In this document: piece by piece, positions 24,565-34,351 of the stretch
Layout: every line of letters begins with the position of its first letter
Position numbering within the stretch: position 1 is the first letter of the stretch
Assembly: GCF_003633755.1 (NCBI RefSeq)
Contig: NZ_RBIL01000001.1
Coordinates: forward strand, 2,403,426-2,467,425
Reading direction: 5' to 3'
Source of the DNA: Solirubrobacter pauli
GTDB lineage: Bacteria; Actinomycetota; Thermoleophilia; Solirubrobacterales; Solirubrobacteraceae
DNA: 64,000 nt
Made by a program: the position numbers and the translations under genes
The notes under the pieces: model-generated
What the model saw: the letters and a program-made list of their open reading frames with translations, nothing else
Databases searched by the model: none
Told to the model about the DNA's origin: nothing

Positions 24565-26201
24565 TCGCTCCTGTTCCACGACCGTCGGGGAACGACGAGA
24601 GGTAGCGCTGAAGTCACCGCAGCGATCCATGCTCCGTAGAACAGCCAGTCAATGAGCGCGAACGCATCGCTCGTGGCGTTTGCTGCCTCGTGAAGAAGCA
24701 CTCCCGCGGCGACTACCGGCAGCATGATCGCGAAGATGCTCAGAGCGCGCGTGCCAGACAGTACGCGCTGAAGAAACGCGTTCTCGGGTTCTCGGGCGAG
24801 CGTGTAGGCCAAGAACGCGGGGGTGAGTAGCAGGAAGGCGACGGCGCCGTCCAGCACTCCCCCTGCGTCCGAGGCCACGATGCTCGGCGCAAGATCTCGG
24901 TAGGCGGTCAATATGCAGGCCACAAGACCTGTCACCAGCGCACCTGCGAGGAGTCTGCGACGTTCGGGTAACAGCAGCACGGTCGCGACACCCGTGCTAC
25001 GTCGTCGGGGCCCGCTGATGTAGTAATGAACCCGGCCGGTGAGAAGCTGGACGTCGCGCCGCTGCAGATGAAGCACGGGACGCGGGTCGCGACGCCCGAG
25101 AGTGATAGCCAGCCGGTCCTCCAAGATGGACAGGATCCGCGCTGCTCGCTGCCGGACGCGTGAAGGCAACCCGGGTGGCGCGGGGTCCGAGTCCAGAACA
25201 AGCGCCCCCGCCACGACCTCGAGCCCTGGCGGAGCGTTCATCTCAAGGTGGTAGCTCCCGGCGTCCGAGACATGCGGAACGTCGATGCCCACCAGAACGC
25301 TGCGAAGCCCGAGTGTCGTCAGGAGGCTGCGCAGCGGTGCGAGCCGCGCCTTGACCGGTACGTCGTACGCCACCTTGACCACGCGGCGAGTCCCGGATTG
25401 CCCGCGAACATCAATCCACAGCAACGTGCTGTCCACGAAGATCGTTGCCAGATCGATCAGCCGACGAAACGGCTCAGGATCAATCGGTTCCTCCCGAGCT
25501 GCCAGATACTCCTGGAGGGCGAGCGACAGGACGCGAAGGGCATGTCGAGATGTGTCGCCCTCGCCATGGACGATGCTGTGGAGCAATTCGGCGACGTGCT
25601 CATGAACCTCGGCTCCGAGCGCGTACTCAGCGACGCCCGTGAGAACGCGCTCGTCCAGGAGGTTCGTTGTCCCCTTCGAAAGAAGAGGGACGACGGCGCC
25701 CCACTCGTCCCGCAGATCAAACGCGAGAACTGGGGGCCAGTTGCGCAGAACCGACAGCGGGAGGTATGAGAGCTCTTCGCCGTCCTCGGCGCCGAAATCC
25801 GGTACCTCGAAATCGACGCTGATCCGGCGGCGGGCGATATTGAAGTCGAGCAACTCCAACTGCTCGACGCGTCTGCGAACGAAAGTCTCGCGATCCCAGA
25901 AAAGGGGTGCTGCAGCCGCTGCGAGTTCGCGAACGCCCCCAACCTCTCTGAACGCTTCTGCCTCCGCAGCTTCGAGGGCGGCTTCCTCTGAGGGTGGTGG
26001 CTCCGCGGTCAGAGCCCTCCACAAGACGATGAGCCCCAGGGTCACCACTGTCCCGACTACGACCGCGATCAGGGACACCAGCAGGACGCTCAACCAGCCG
26101 GGACCTGGGATCACTGGATCACTCACGAGGGCGAAAGCGACAATTGCCGCGCCGGCGACCAAGCCAAGAATGAAGATCGTGATTCGCGCTAGGGCAGTCA
26201 T
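24561..26201 (-). CDS. Multi-pass membrane protein of the mobile element
   Basis: This 546-residue protein has two N-terminal transmembrane helices (about 4-25 and 36-58). A large soluble region (about 65-415) contains the motif-like stretch FNIARRRISVDFEVPDF and NWPPVLAFDLRDEWGAVVPLL, and four C-terminal hydrophobic helices follow (about 418-436, 450-470, 488-508 and 520-540). No enzyme motif is recognised and no function can be assigned. ATG 26201 is used; GTG 26240 would add 13 residues. It is the last gene before the right end and is probably cargo. Its codon use looks less biased than that of the chromosomal neighbours by eye, in line with transfer. Confidence 0.75.
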   Translation of the reverse strand: MTALARITIFILGLVAGAAIVAFALVSDPVIPGPGWLSVLLVSLIAVVVGTVVTLGLIVLWRALTAEPPPSEEAALEAAEAEAFREVGGVRELAAAAAPLFWDRETFVRRRVEQLELLDFNIARRRISVDFEVPDFGAEDGEELSYLPLSVLRNWPPVLAFDLRDEWGAVVPLLSKGTTNLLDERVLTGVAEYALGAEVHEHVAELLHSIVHGEGDTSRHALRVLSLALQEYLAAREEPIDPEPFRRLIDLATIFVDSTLLWIDVRGQSGTRRVVKVAYDVPVKARLAPLRSLLTTLGLRSVLVGIDVPHVSDAGSYHLEMNAPPGLEVVAGALVLDSDPAPPGLPSRVRQRAARILSILEDRLAITLGRRDPRPVLHLQRRDVQLLTGRVHYYISGPRRRSTGVATVLLLPERRRLLAGALVTGLVACILTAYRDLAPSIVASDAGGVLDGAVAFLLLTPAFLAYTLAREPENAFLQRVLSGTRALSIFAIMLPVVAAGVLLHEAANATSDAFALIDWLFYGAWIAAVTSALPLVVPRRSWNRSD

Positions 26202-26288
26202 TGACCGCGGCCAGTATGTACCGGGCTGCGGACGTTCCACGCAAGCACTCTGGAACGATCAGGTGGTACGAGTAGCCGGGGGCGGTTT

Positions 26289-26310
26289 GTGTCCCGAACT
26301 GTGTCCCGAA
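26289..26310 (+). promoter_or_regulatory. Candidate integrase arm-type sites, right end
   Basis: Two copies of GTGTCCCGAA start at 26289 and 26301, 12 bp apart, 82 bp inside the right repeat. They match the pair at 18275 and 18286 near the left end. Confidence 0.5.
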
Positions 26311-26391
26311 GTCAGCAGAACTGACCCCTCCCAACGGGATCAAGCGCGCCTCAAAACGGCTCTACAGAGCCAAAGGGAACTCGCTCGCCCA

Positions 26392-26473
26392 GACTCTTAA
26401 TCCGAAGGTTGAAGGTTCGATTCCTTCCGGGGGCACTCACGAAGCCGCGCGAAAGCGCGGTTTCGTCGTTTAA
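26392..26473. repeat. attR: right 82-bp direct repeat (tRNA-Lys 3' fragment)
   Basis: This is a displaced copy of the tRNA-Lys 3' half and terminator, 8222 bp from the left copy. There is no matching 5' half upstream of it, so it is not a second tRNA gene. The stop codon of the neighbouring HxlR gene (26470-26472, minus strand) lies inside it. Confidence 0.93.
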
Positions 26474-26943
26474 CGGCTGCGGTGCAGCTCGAGGTCCGAG
26501 ACCTCGACCGGGTGGTCGTGCTCGCACCGCAGCTCGGCGTGGACGCGGGCGCCGCAGCCGGCGTGCTCGAGGTGGACGTAGCCGCCGTCGTTCGTCCAGC
26601 GGTCGCCCCACTGCATGAGGGCGACGAGCGCGGGGAACAGGTCGCGGCCCATCTCGGTGAGGACGTAGCGCTGGCGGGTGCGCTGGCCGGGTTCCTTGTA
26701 GGGCTGCTTGGCGAGCAGGCCCGCGTCGACCAGCTCGCGCAGGCGGGAGGCGGTGACGGGTTCGCTCGCTCCGACGCGCTCGGCGAAGTCGTCGAAGCGG
26801 GTGGTGCCGTAGAAGGCCTCGCGGAGGAGCAGGAACGCGGTGCGCGTGCTGACGACGTCGAGCGCCTTGGCGATCGAGCAGTGCGTGGCGGTCCAGCCGC
26901 TGCGTGGGTCGAGGGTGCCCGCCATCCGGACGACGTCGCTCAT
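26470..26943 (-). CDS. HxlR-family transcriptional regulator
   Basis: This 157-residue protein has the HxlR winged-helix layout: CSIAKALDVVSTRTAFLLLREAFYGTTRFDDFAERVGASEPVTASRLRELVDAGLL followed by a wing YKEPGQRTRQRYVLTEMGRDLFPALVALMQWGDRW, each part recognisable by its family pattern. A short C-terminal region has C/H-rich GCGARVHAELRCEHDH that could bind a metal. It is divergent from the MFS transporter with 56 bp between starts, the usual layout for an efflux pump and its regulator. The stop codon lies inside the attR repeat, so the right junction of the mobile element falls at the end of this gene. Confidence 0.88.
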   Translation of the reverse strand: MSDVVRMAGTLDPRSGWTATHCSIAKALDVVSTRTAFLLLREAFYGTTRFDDFAERVGASEPVTASRLRELVDAGLLAKQPYKEPGQRTRQRYVLTEMGRDLFPALVALMQWGDRWTNDGGYVHLEHAGCGARVHAELRCEHDHPVEVSDLELHRSR

Positions 26944-26999
26944 GAGGGTGATGGTATCTGGCTTCTGTTCGCAGCAGTCAGCCTGGTACGGTGCTGGCT

Positions 27000-28418
27000 A
27001 TGAATTGGCTAAGTCAGCTGCGGCGCGCGGATGCGTCGTCCGGGGTCGTCCTCGTCGTGGTGTGCGCGGCCGTCGTGCTGGCGAGCCTTGACCTGTTCAT
27101 CGTCAACGTCGCGCTGCCGGACATGGCGGAGGACTTCGGGGCGCCGGGGCTGGCGGAGCTGTCGTGGGTGCTGAACGGGTACGCGATCGTGTACGCCGCG
27201 CTGTTGCTGCTGTTCGGGCGGATGGCCGAGCGGCGCCGGCGCGACCTGGGCTTCCTCGTCGGGGTGCTGGTGTTCACGGCGGCGTCCGCGGCCTGCGCCG
27301 CGGCGACCTCGCTCGAGGCGCTGGTGGTCTTCCGCCTGGTGCAGGCGGCGGGTGCGGCGCTGCTCACGCCGACGTCGCTGAGCCTCATCCTCGTGACGAC
27401 GGAGCCGTCCCGGCGGCCGTCGGCGGTGCGCATCTGGACGGCGGTCGGCGGGGCGGCGGCGGCGCTGGGGCCGGTGGTCGGCGGGCTGCTCGTGTCGGCG
27501 TCGTGGCGTTGGGTCTTCTTGGTGAACGTGCCGATCGGTCTGGCGGCGCTGGTCGTCGGGTGGCGGCGGCTGCCGCGCGTGGCGGGGCATGAGGTGCCGC
27601 ATCCCGATGCGCTCGGGGCGGCGCTCGGCACCGGCGGGATCGCCGCGTTGACGCTCGGTCTCGTGAAGGCCGAGGATTGGGGGTGGGCGAGCGGGGCGAC
27701 CATCGGCGTGCTCGCGGTCGCGGTGGCGGCGCTCGTCCTGTTCGTGCTGCACACGGTGCGGGCGCAGAACCCGCTCGTGGACCCGGCGCTGTTCCGCGGG
27801 CGGCCGTTCCGCGGGGCGGGCATCGCGATGATCCTGTTCTCGATGGCGTTCGGCGCGATGCTGCTCGCGGCCGTGCTGTGGGCGCAGACGGCGTGGGGCT
27901 GGTCGGCCCTGCAGACGGGGCTCGCGATCGCCCCTGGGCCGCTGATGGTGCCGCTGTTCGGCGTCCTGCTCGCCGGGCGGCTGATCGCGCGCTACGGACC
28001 CGGCGTGGTGGCCGGCGTCGGCACGGCGGTGTTCGGCCTCGGGTTGGCCTGGTTCGCGCTGGAGATCGAGATCGAGCCGGACTACGTCGGCGCGATGCTG
28101 CCCGGGATGCTGGCGACGGGGATCGGCGTCGGCCTCACCCTGCCGACGCTGATGGCGACCGCCGCGGGCTCGCTTCCGCCGCACGCGTTCGCGACCGGCT
28201 CGGCGGTCGTCAACACGCTGCGCCAGGTCGGGCTGGCGATCGGCGTCGCGATCCTGGTCGCCATCCTCGGCACGCAGCCGGACCTCAGCGCCTTCCAGCA
28301 GGGGTGGTGGGTGCTGGCGGGCCTGTCGTGGGTCGCCTCGCTCGCGGCGTTCACGCTGCTCGGCCACACGCGCGCCAGGTCATCGACGACGACCGATCGG
28401 GGTAGCGTTGCCGCATGA
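27000..28418 (+). CDS. MFS drug efflux transporter, DHA2 (EmrB/QacA) family
   Basis: This 472-residue polytopic protein has about 14 hydrophobic helices, as in the DHA2 drug:H+ antiporter group. Motif-like segments include LDLFIVNVALPDMAEDF in helix 1, the loop GRMAERRRRDLGF after helix 2, and LTPTSLSLIL and ALGPVVGGLLVSASWRWVFLVNVPIG in helices 4-6, the latter being the family's antiporter motif region. The substrate is unknown. ATG 27000 is used; GTG 26991 is possible. It is divergent from the HxlR regulator, which probably controls it. The stop overlaps the next ATG (ATGA). Confidence 0.9.
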   Translation: MNWLSQLRRADASSGVVLVVVCAAVVLASLDLFIVNVALPDMAEDFGAPGLAELSWVLNGYAIVYAALLLLFGRMAERRRRDLGFLVGVLVFTAASAACAAATSLEALVVFRLVQAAGAALLTPTSLSLILVTTEPSRRPSAVRIWTAVGGAAAALGPVVGGLLVSASWRWVFLVNVPIGLAALVVGWRRLPRVAGHEVPHPDALGAALGTGGIAALTLGLVKAEDWGWASGATIGVLAVAVAALVLFVLHTVRAQNPLVDPALFRGRPFRGAGIAMILFSMAFGAMLLAAVLWAQTAWGWSALQTGLAIAPGPLMVPLFGVLLAGRLIARYGPGVVAGVGTAVFGLGLAWFALEIEIEPDYVGAMLPGMLATGIGVGLTLPTLMATAAGSLPPHAFATGSAVVNTLRQVGLAIGVAILVAILGTQPDLSAFQQGWWVLAGLSWVASLAAFTLLGHTRARSSTTTDRGSVAA

Positions 28419-28753
28419 CCGGCGGCTTTCCCCATGTGCATCTCGGCCCGCACGCCGACGCGGAGCCTGACTCGGTTCCACGGTCCTACCGGCTGACGGT
28501 GCTGCTGGAGCGGCTCACCGAGCTCGAGGCGCTCGCGGTCGGGCGGGCCGTGGCGGACCTGCTCGCGGCCGAGGGGATCGCGATCCGCGACGAGGACGAG
28601 ACCGTGCGCTCGATCGTCGGGATCGAGCGGCACCCGTGGCCGATGACCGTGGAAGCGGCCACCGCGGAGGTGCTCGGGAACGCCGACCACATCCTCGTGC
28701 CGAAATCCGTGCCGCAGGCGCCCGATCTTGTGCAGGATTACAACCCCAACTGA
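28415..28753 (+). CDS. Hypothetical protein
   Basis: This is a 112-residue soluble acidic protein. The segments VLLERLTELEALAVGRAVADLLAAEGI and VRSIVGIERHPWPMTVEAATAEVLGNADHI look like two alpha-helical units, but no family is recognised. It overlaps the MFS gene by ATGA and precedes an ABC exporter by 14 bp, so it may be cotranscribed with either. No signal peptide or membrane segment is visible. Confidence 0.72.
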   Translation: MTGGFPHVHLGPHADAEPDSVPRSYRLTVLLERLTELEALAVGRAVADLLAAEGIAIRDEDETVRSIVGIERHPWPMTVEAATAEVLGNADHILVPKSVPQAPDLVQDYNPN

Positions 28754-28767
28754 CTAGCCTCGGCGGC

Positions 28768-29607
28768 GTGGATGCCGTCGTCGTCGAGGAGCTGACCAAG
28801 CGCTACGGGCGCACGGCGGCCGTCGACGGGCTCAGTTTCGCGGTTCCCCAGGGGAGCGTGTGCGGGTTCCTGGGGCCGAACGGCGCGGGCAAGACGACCA
28901 CGCTGCGCGTGCTGTTCGGGCTCACGCGCGCGACGAGCGGGCGTGCGGAGGCGGCCGGTCGCGTCGGGGGTGTGCTCGACCGGGACGGGTTCCACCCGGC
29001 GCGCAGCGTGTGGAACGAGCTCTCGCTGGCCGCCGCGCGGGCGGGCCGGCAGGACGCGGACATCGACGCCGCGCTCGCGGCCGCCGACCTCGAGCACGCC
29101 GCGGACAAGCTCGTCGGCCAGTGCTCGCACGGCACGCGGCGCCGGCTGAGCCTGGCCGCCGCGCTGATCGCGGCTCCCGACGTGCTGCTGCTCGACGAGC
29201 CCGCCAGCGGGCTGGACCCGCATGCGCTGCGGACGCTGCGTGAGCGGCTGCGGGCGCACGCCGCCGCGGGCGGCACGGTGCTGCTGTCCAGCCACGTGCT
29301 CGAGGACGTGGCGGCCACGTGCGATCGGGTCGTCGTGGTCAACCGCGGGCGGCGCGTGGCGGAGGGGGAGCTGGCGGCGTTGCTCGCGCAGCGGATCCGG
29401 CTTCGCTCGCCCGAGCCCGAGAAGCTGCTGGCGGCGCTGGACGGGCTCGATGCGACGTCTGACGGCCCGGGCACGATCATCGTCGCGGGCGCGGACCCCG
29501 ACACGGTCGGGCGCGCGGTCCGGGACAGCGGTGCGGTGCTGCACGAGATGAGCACGCAGGGCGCGCTCGAGGCCCTCTACGTCGGCCTGACGGAGGCTTC
29601 GCGGTGA
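28768..29607 (+). CDS. ABC transporter ATP-binding protein
   Basis: This 279-residue ABC ATPase shows Walker A GPNGAGKTT near residue 35, Walker B VLLLDEPASGLDP, and the H-loop in LLSSHVLED. The signature motif reads CSHGTRRRLSL instead of the usual LSGGQ type, so it is degenerate at its start. A C-terminal extension of about 65 residues with strand-helix pattern follows, as in NatA/CcmA-type exporters. GTG at 28768 is the start. It is coupled by GTGA to the permease gene, and the pair probably exports a hydrophobic compound or peptide. Confidence 0.9.
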   Translation: MDAVVVEELTKRYGRTAAVDGLSFAVPQGSVCGFLGPNGAGKTTTLRVLFGLTRATSGRAEAAGRVGGVLDRDGFHPARSVWNELSLAAARAGRQDADIDAALAAADLEHAADKLVGQCSHGTRRRLSLAAALIAAPDVLLLDEPASGLDPHALRTLRERLRAHAAAGGTVLLSSHVLEDVAATCDRVVVVNRGRRVAEGELAALLAQRIRLRSPEPEKLLAALDGLDATSDGPGTIIVAGADPDTVGRAVRDSGAVLHEMSTQGALEALYVGLTEASR

Positions 29608-30320
29608 ACGTGGAGCTGGCCGCGCTGCGCAGCGTGCCGGGCTTCCGTCGGGCGCTGGCGCTGGCGCTCGCGTTCAGCGGCTTCCTGGCGATCTCCTACC
29701 TCGGCCTCAAGGACCTGGACACGACCACGCTCACCGACGCGCGCAGCGCGCTGTCCTCCGGTGCGATCTCCGGCCTCGTCGCGATCGTGTACGGCGCGGC
29801 GACCGCCGGCGGCGAGGTGGCTCGCGGTGGGCTCGGGCTGGCGCTGATCGCCCGCCACGACCGCCGTGCGGCCGTGCAGGACCGCCTGCTGGCGTACGCG
29901 GCCGCGGGTGCGCTGCTCGGCCTCGGAGGCGCGGCGATGGCCGGCGTGCTCACGTACGTGCTGCTCGGCTTCGGCGGCTCGAAGCTGCCCGCGGTCGACG
30001 ACCTCGCCACGCGCGTGCTCGGCACCGTCGTCTACACGGCGCTGATGGCCGCCACGGGCGCCGCGCTCGGCCTCGCCGCACGGTCGGCGGCACCGCCCGT
30101 GATCGCGACCCTCGCGGTGCTGCTGTTCCTCGAGCCGCTGTTCTCCGGCCTGTCGGACCCGATCGCCCGGTGGGGCCCGGGCGGCGCCGGTGCCGCGCTC
30201 ACGCGCAGCGCGACCGAGGACCTTCCGCCGGCCTGGGCGGGTGGGCTCGCGATGCTCGCCTACATGGGGCTCGCCGGGGTCGTCGCGTACGCCCTCACCG
30301 CCCGCCGAGACGTGCCCTAA
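29604..30320 (+). CDS. ABC transporter permease
   Basis: This 238-residue membrane protein has six hydrophobic segments (about 15-37, 52-70, 90-115, 138-157, 163-182 and 210-230), the layout of ABC-2 type permeases. It starts with GTG, which overlaps the ATPase stop, so it is the membrane partner of that ATPase. The segment GGEVARGGLGLALIARHDRR resembles the coupling region of ABC-2 proteins. The substrate is not evident. The gene ends 14 bp before the aminotransferase start. Confidence 0.83.
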   Translation: MNVELAALRSVPGFRRALALALAFSGFLAISYLGLKDLDTTTLTDARSALSSGAISGLVAIVYGAATAGGEVARGGLGLALIARHDRRAAVQDRLLAYAAAGALLGLGGAAMAGVLTYVLLGFGGSKLPAVDDLATRVLGTVVYTALMAATGAALGLAARSAAPPVIATLAVLLFLEPLFSGLSDPIARWGPGGAGAALTRSATEDLPPAWAGGLAMLAYMGLAGVVAYALTARRDVP

Positions 30321-30334
30321 TACCCTCCATCGGC

Positions 30335-31108
30335 ATGCTCGCCAGCGTGGACGGCGCCATCGGGCCCGCCGAGCAGGCACGGGTCCCGATCACGGACGAA
30401 GGGCTGTTGCGCGGCGACGGCGCCTTCGAAGGGCTGCGGCTGTACTCCGGCCGGCCGTTCGGCCTCGGCGAGCACCTCGAGCGCCTGCGGAGCACGACGG
30501 CCGGGCTCCGGCTCGAGTACGACGAGTCCGCGCTCAGCCACGAGATCTCCCGGCTGCTCGAGGCTGCCGGCCCCGTGGACGGCGTGCTGCGCATCGTCCT
30601 CACCCGCGGTGGCCGCCGGATCCTGTTCGTGGAGCCGCTCCCGCACCGGCCACGGATCGCGCGCGTCGGCACGGTGCGCTACGCGCCCAACCGGATCACG
30701 GAGGGCCTCAAGACGATCTCCTACGCCGCGAACGACCTCGCCCGGCGCCTCGCGCACGAGCAGGGCTTCGACGACGCGCTCCTGGTCACCCCGCACGGCC
30801 GCGTGCTGGAGGGGGCGACGTCCGCGTTCTTCTGGGTGCGTGACGGCCGCCTGCGGACGCCACCGCTCGAGGACCGGATCCTCGAGTCGGTCACCCGCGC
30901 GAAGCTGATCGCGGTGGCGGGCGCCGACGAGGAGGTCTGCACGCTGGACACGCTCCACGGCGCGGAGGAGGCGTTCCTCGCGTCCTCGGTGCGCGAGGTG
31001 CAGCCGGTCGCCGCGATCGACGACCTTCAGCTGCCGGCGGCTCCTGGGCCGGTGACCCTCCGCGCGCACGAGGCGCTGCGGCAGGCGATCGAGGCCGAGA
31101 TTGGCTAG
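30335..31108 (+). CDS. Class IV PLP aminotransferase (IlvE/PabC family)
   Basis: This 257-residue fold-type IV PLP enzyme carries the family marks: DEGLLRGDGAFEGLRLYSGRP-type N-terminus, the PLP lysine at K126 in LKTISYAANDLARR, and the cofactor-binding EGATSAFFWV segment followed by ILESVTR. The family includes branched-chain aminotransferase, D-amino-acid transaminase and aminodeoxychorismate lyase (PabC). The short length favours PabC or a D-amino-acid transaminase, but the substrate cannot be decided. ATG at 30335 precedes the first conserved strand. The operon context with the ABC exporter is probably incidental. Confidence 0.86.
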   Translation: MLASVDGAIGPAEQARVPITDEGLLRGDGAFEGLRLYSGRPFGLGEHLERLRSTTAGLRLEYDESALSHEISRLLEAAGPVDGVLRIVLTRGGRRILFVEPLPHRPRIARVGTVRYAPNRITEGLKTISYAANDLARRLAHEQGFDDALLVTPHGRVLEGATSAFFWVRDGRLRTPPLEDRILESVTRAKLIAVAGADEEVCTLDTLHGAEEAFLASSVREVQPVAAIDDLQLPAAPGPVTLRAHEALRQAIEAEIG

Positions 31109-31218
31109 CTCAACGAGCGCGGCTTGCCGCCGCACTGGTAGTCCACGTACCAAGCCACGTGCCGTGAGGCGTGGACGATGCCCCGGAGAAGACCCATGTC
31201 TACGCAGTACCCACTCAT

Positions 31219-33536
<2,318 letters not shown>

Positions 33537-33550
33537 TCAGTCTACGGGGC

Positions 33551-34351
33551 TCAGCGCGAGCGGCCGTATCCCGAGGGCCGCTCGTCCCACTGCGAGTCGT
33601 CGAACGGGTCCGGAGTGGTGGAGGTCGGCACCGGTTCGGGAAGGTTGAACTGGGCCTCGAGCCGGCGGTCGGCGCCGAACATCGGCAGCGGGTCGCCGCA
33701 CATCTCGTACAGGCGCGAGACCGTGCGGTCCCCGATCTGCTCGCGCAGCTCCTGGTCGGGCTGCTCGGCGGCGATGTCGATCAGGTTCGTGGTGACGATG
33801 ATCGACCGCTGCTCCTCGTAGCGGGTGTTGACGACCGTGTAGAGCTGCTCGAGCACCCACGGCGAGGTCTGCTCGGCGCCGACGTCGTCGATGTGCAGCA
33901 GGTCCACCGAGCAGAGCATGTCGATCAGCTGGCTGAGGCTGTGCGTGGCGTCGTCGCGGAACGTCTCCCGCAGCATCGCCAGCAGCCGCGGCAGCGAGTA
34001 GATCGCGACCGTGCGGTCGGCCTCCATAGCGCGCTTGGAGATGAGCATCGCGAGCGTCGTCTTGCCGGTGCCGGGCGGGCCCGTGAACCACATCCCGCGG
34101 CCGGCCTGGGTGCGCTCGGTGATCGTGTCGCAGTAGCGGCGGACCGCGCGCACGACGTGCGGGTGCGACCGCTCCAGCGACGGCAGCGGCTCACGCTCGA
34201 ACGAGACGCCCCGGTACGCCTTGGGGATCCGGCCCGCGACCGCGGCGGCCCGCTTGCGCGCCAGCCGGGCCGGCCGGCACTCGCACGGGTACGCCTTGCG
34301 CGCCTCCTCGTCGAAGATGAACCCCGACCCGTCGCACTTGTCGCAGTCCAT
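33551..34351 (-). CDS. DnaC/IstB-like AAA+ ATPase with N-terminal zinc ribbon
   Basis: This 266-residue protein has an N-terminal four-cysteine ribbon (CDKCDGSG and PCECRP), a linker, and an AAA+ module with Walker A GPPGTGKTTLAM, Walker B LLHIDDVGAE, sensor 1 TTN and an arginine-finger-like REQIGDRTVSRL. The family includes the DnaC and DnaI helicase loaders. Its ATG overlaps the dnaB stop (TGATG), which strongly suggests that it acts on DnaB as loader or remodeller. Many actinobacteria are thought to use DciA instead, so an extra DnaC-type loader is notable. Role is inferred from family and location. Confidence 0.85.
   Translation of the reverse strand: MDCDKCDGSGFIFDEEARKAYPCECRPARLARKRAAAVAGRIPKAYRGVSFEREPLPSLERSHPHVVRAVRRYCDTITERTQAGRGMWFTGPPGTGKTTLAMLISKRAMEADRTVAIYSLPRLLAMLRETFRDDATHSLSQLIDMLCSVDLLHIDDVGAEQTSPWVLEQLYTVVNTRYEEQRSIIVTTNLIDIAAEQPDQELREQIGDRTVSRLYEMCGDPLPMFGADRRLEAQFNLPEPVPTSTTPDPFDDSQWDERPSGYGRSR

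Larger units (their letters stand above)
18170..26473. mobile_element. Integrative mobilizable element in tRNA-Lys
   Basis: The element is about 8.2 kb, bounded by 82-bp direct repeats that reproduce the tRNA-Lys 3' end. It encodes a tyrosine integrase (19786-20976) and a MobF relaxase with helicase domain (21009-23543). It lacks a coupling protein, a VirB4-like ATPase and other transfer genes, so it could integrate and excise itself but would need a helper's channel to move between cells. The remaining genes are a SEC-C/nuclease-like protein, a winged-helix regulator, an 82-residue protein and a 546-residue membrane protein. No excisionase is recognised. The element class follows from gene content and is inferred. 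Confidence 0.9.

Noticed and set aside
24037-24630. 197-residue minus-strand frame across the palindrome and the small gene
   Set aside because: It overlaps two better-supported genes and the operator, and it has no domain or ribosome binding site.
26392-26430. A second tRNA-Lys gene
   Set aside because: Only the 3' half is present; no acceptor 5' strand or D arm lies upstream. It is the attR fragment.
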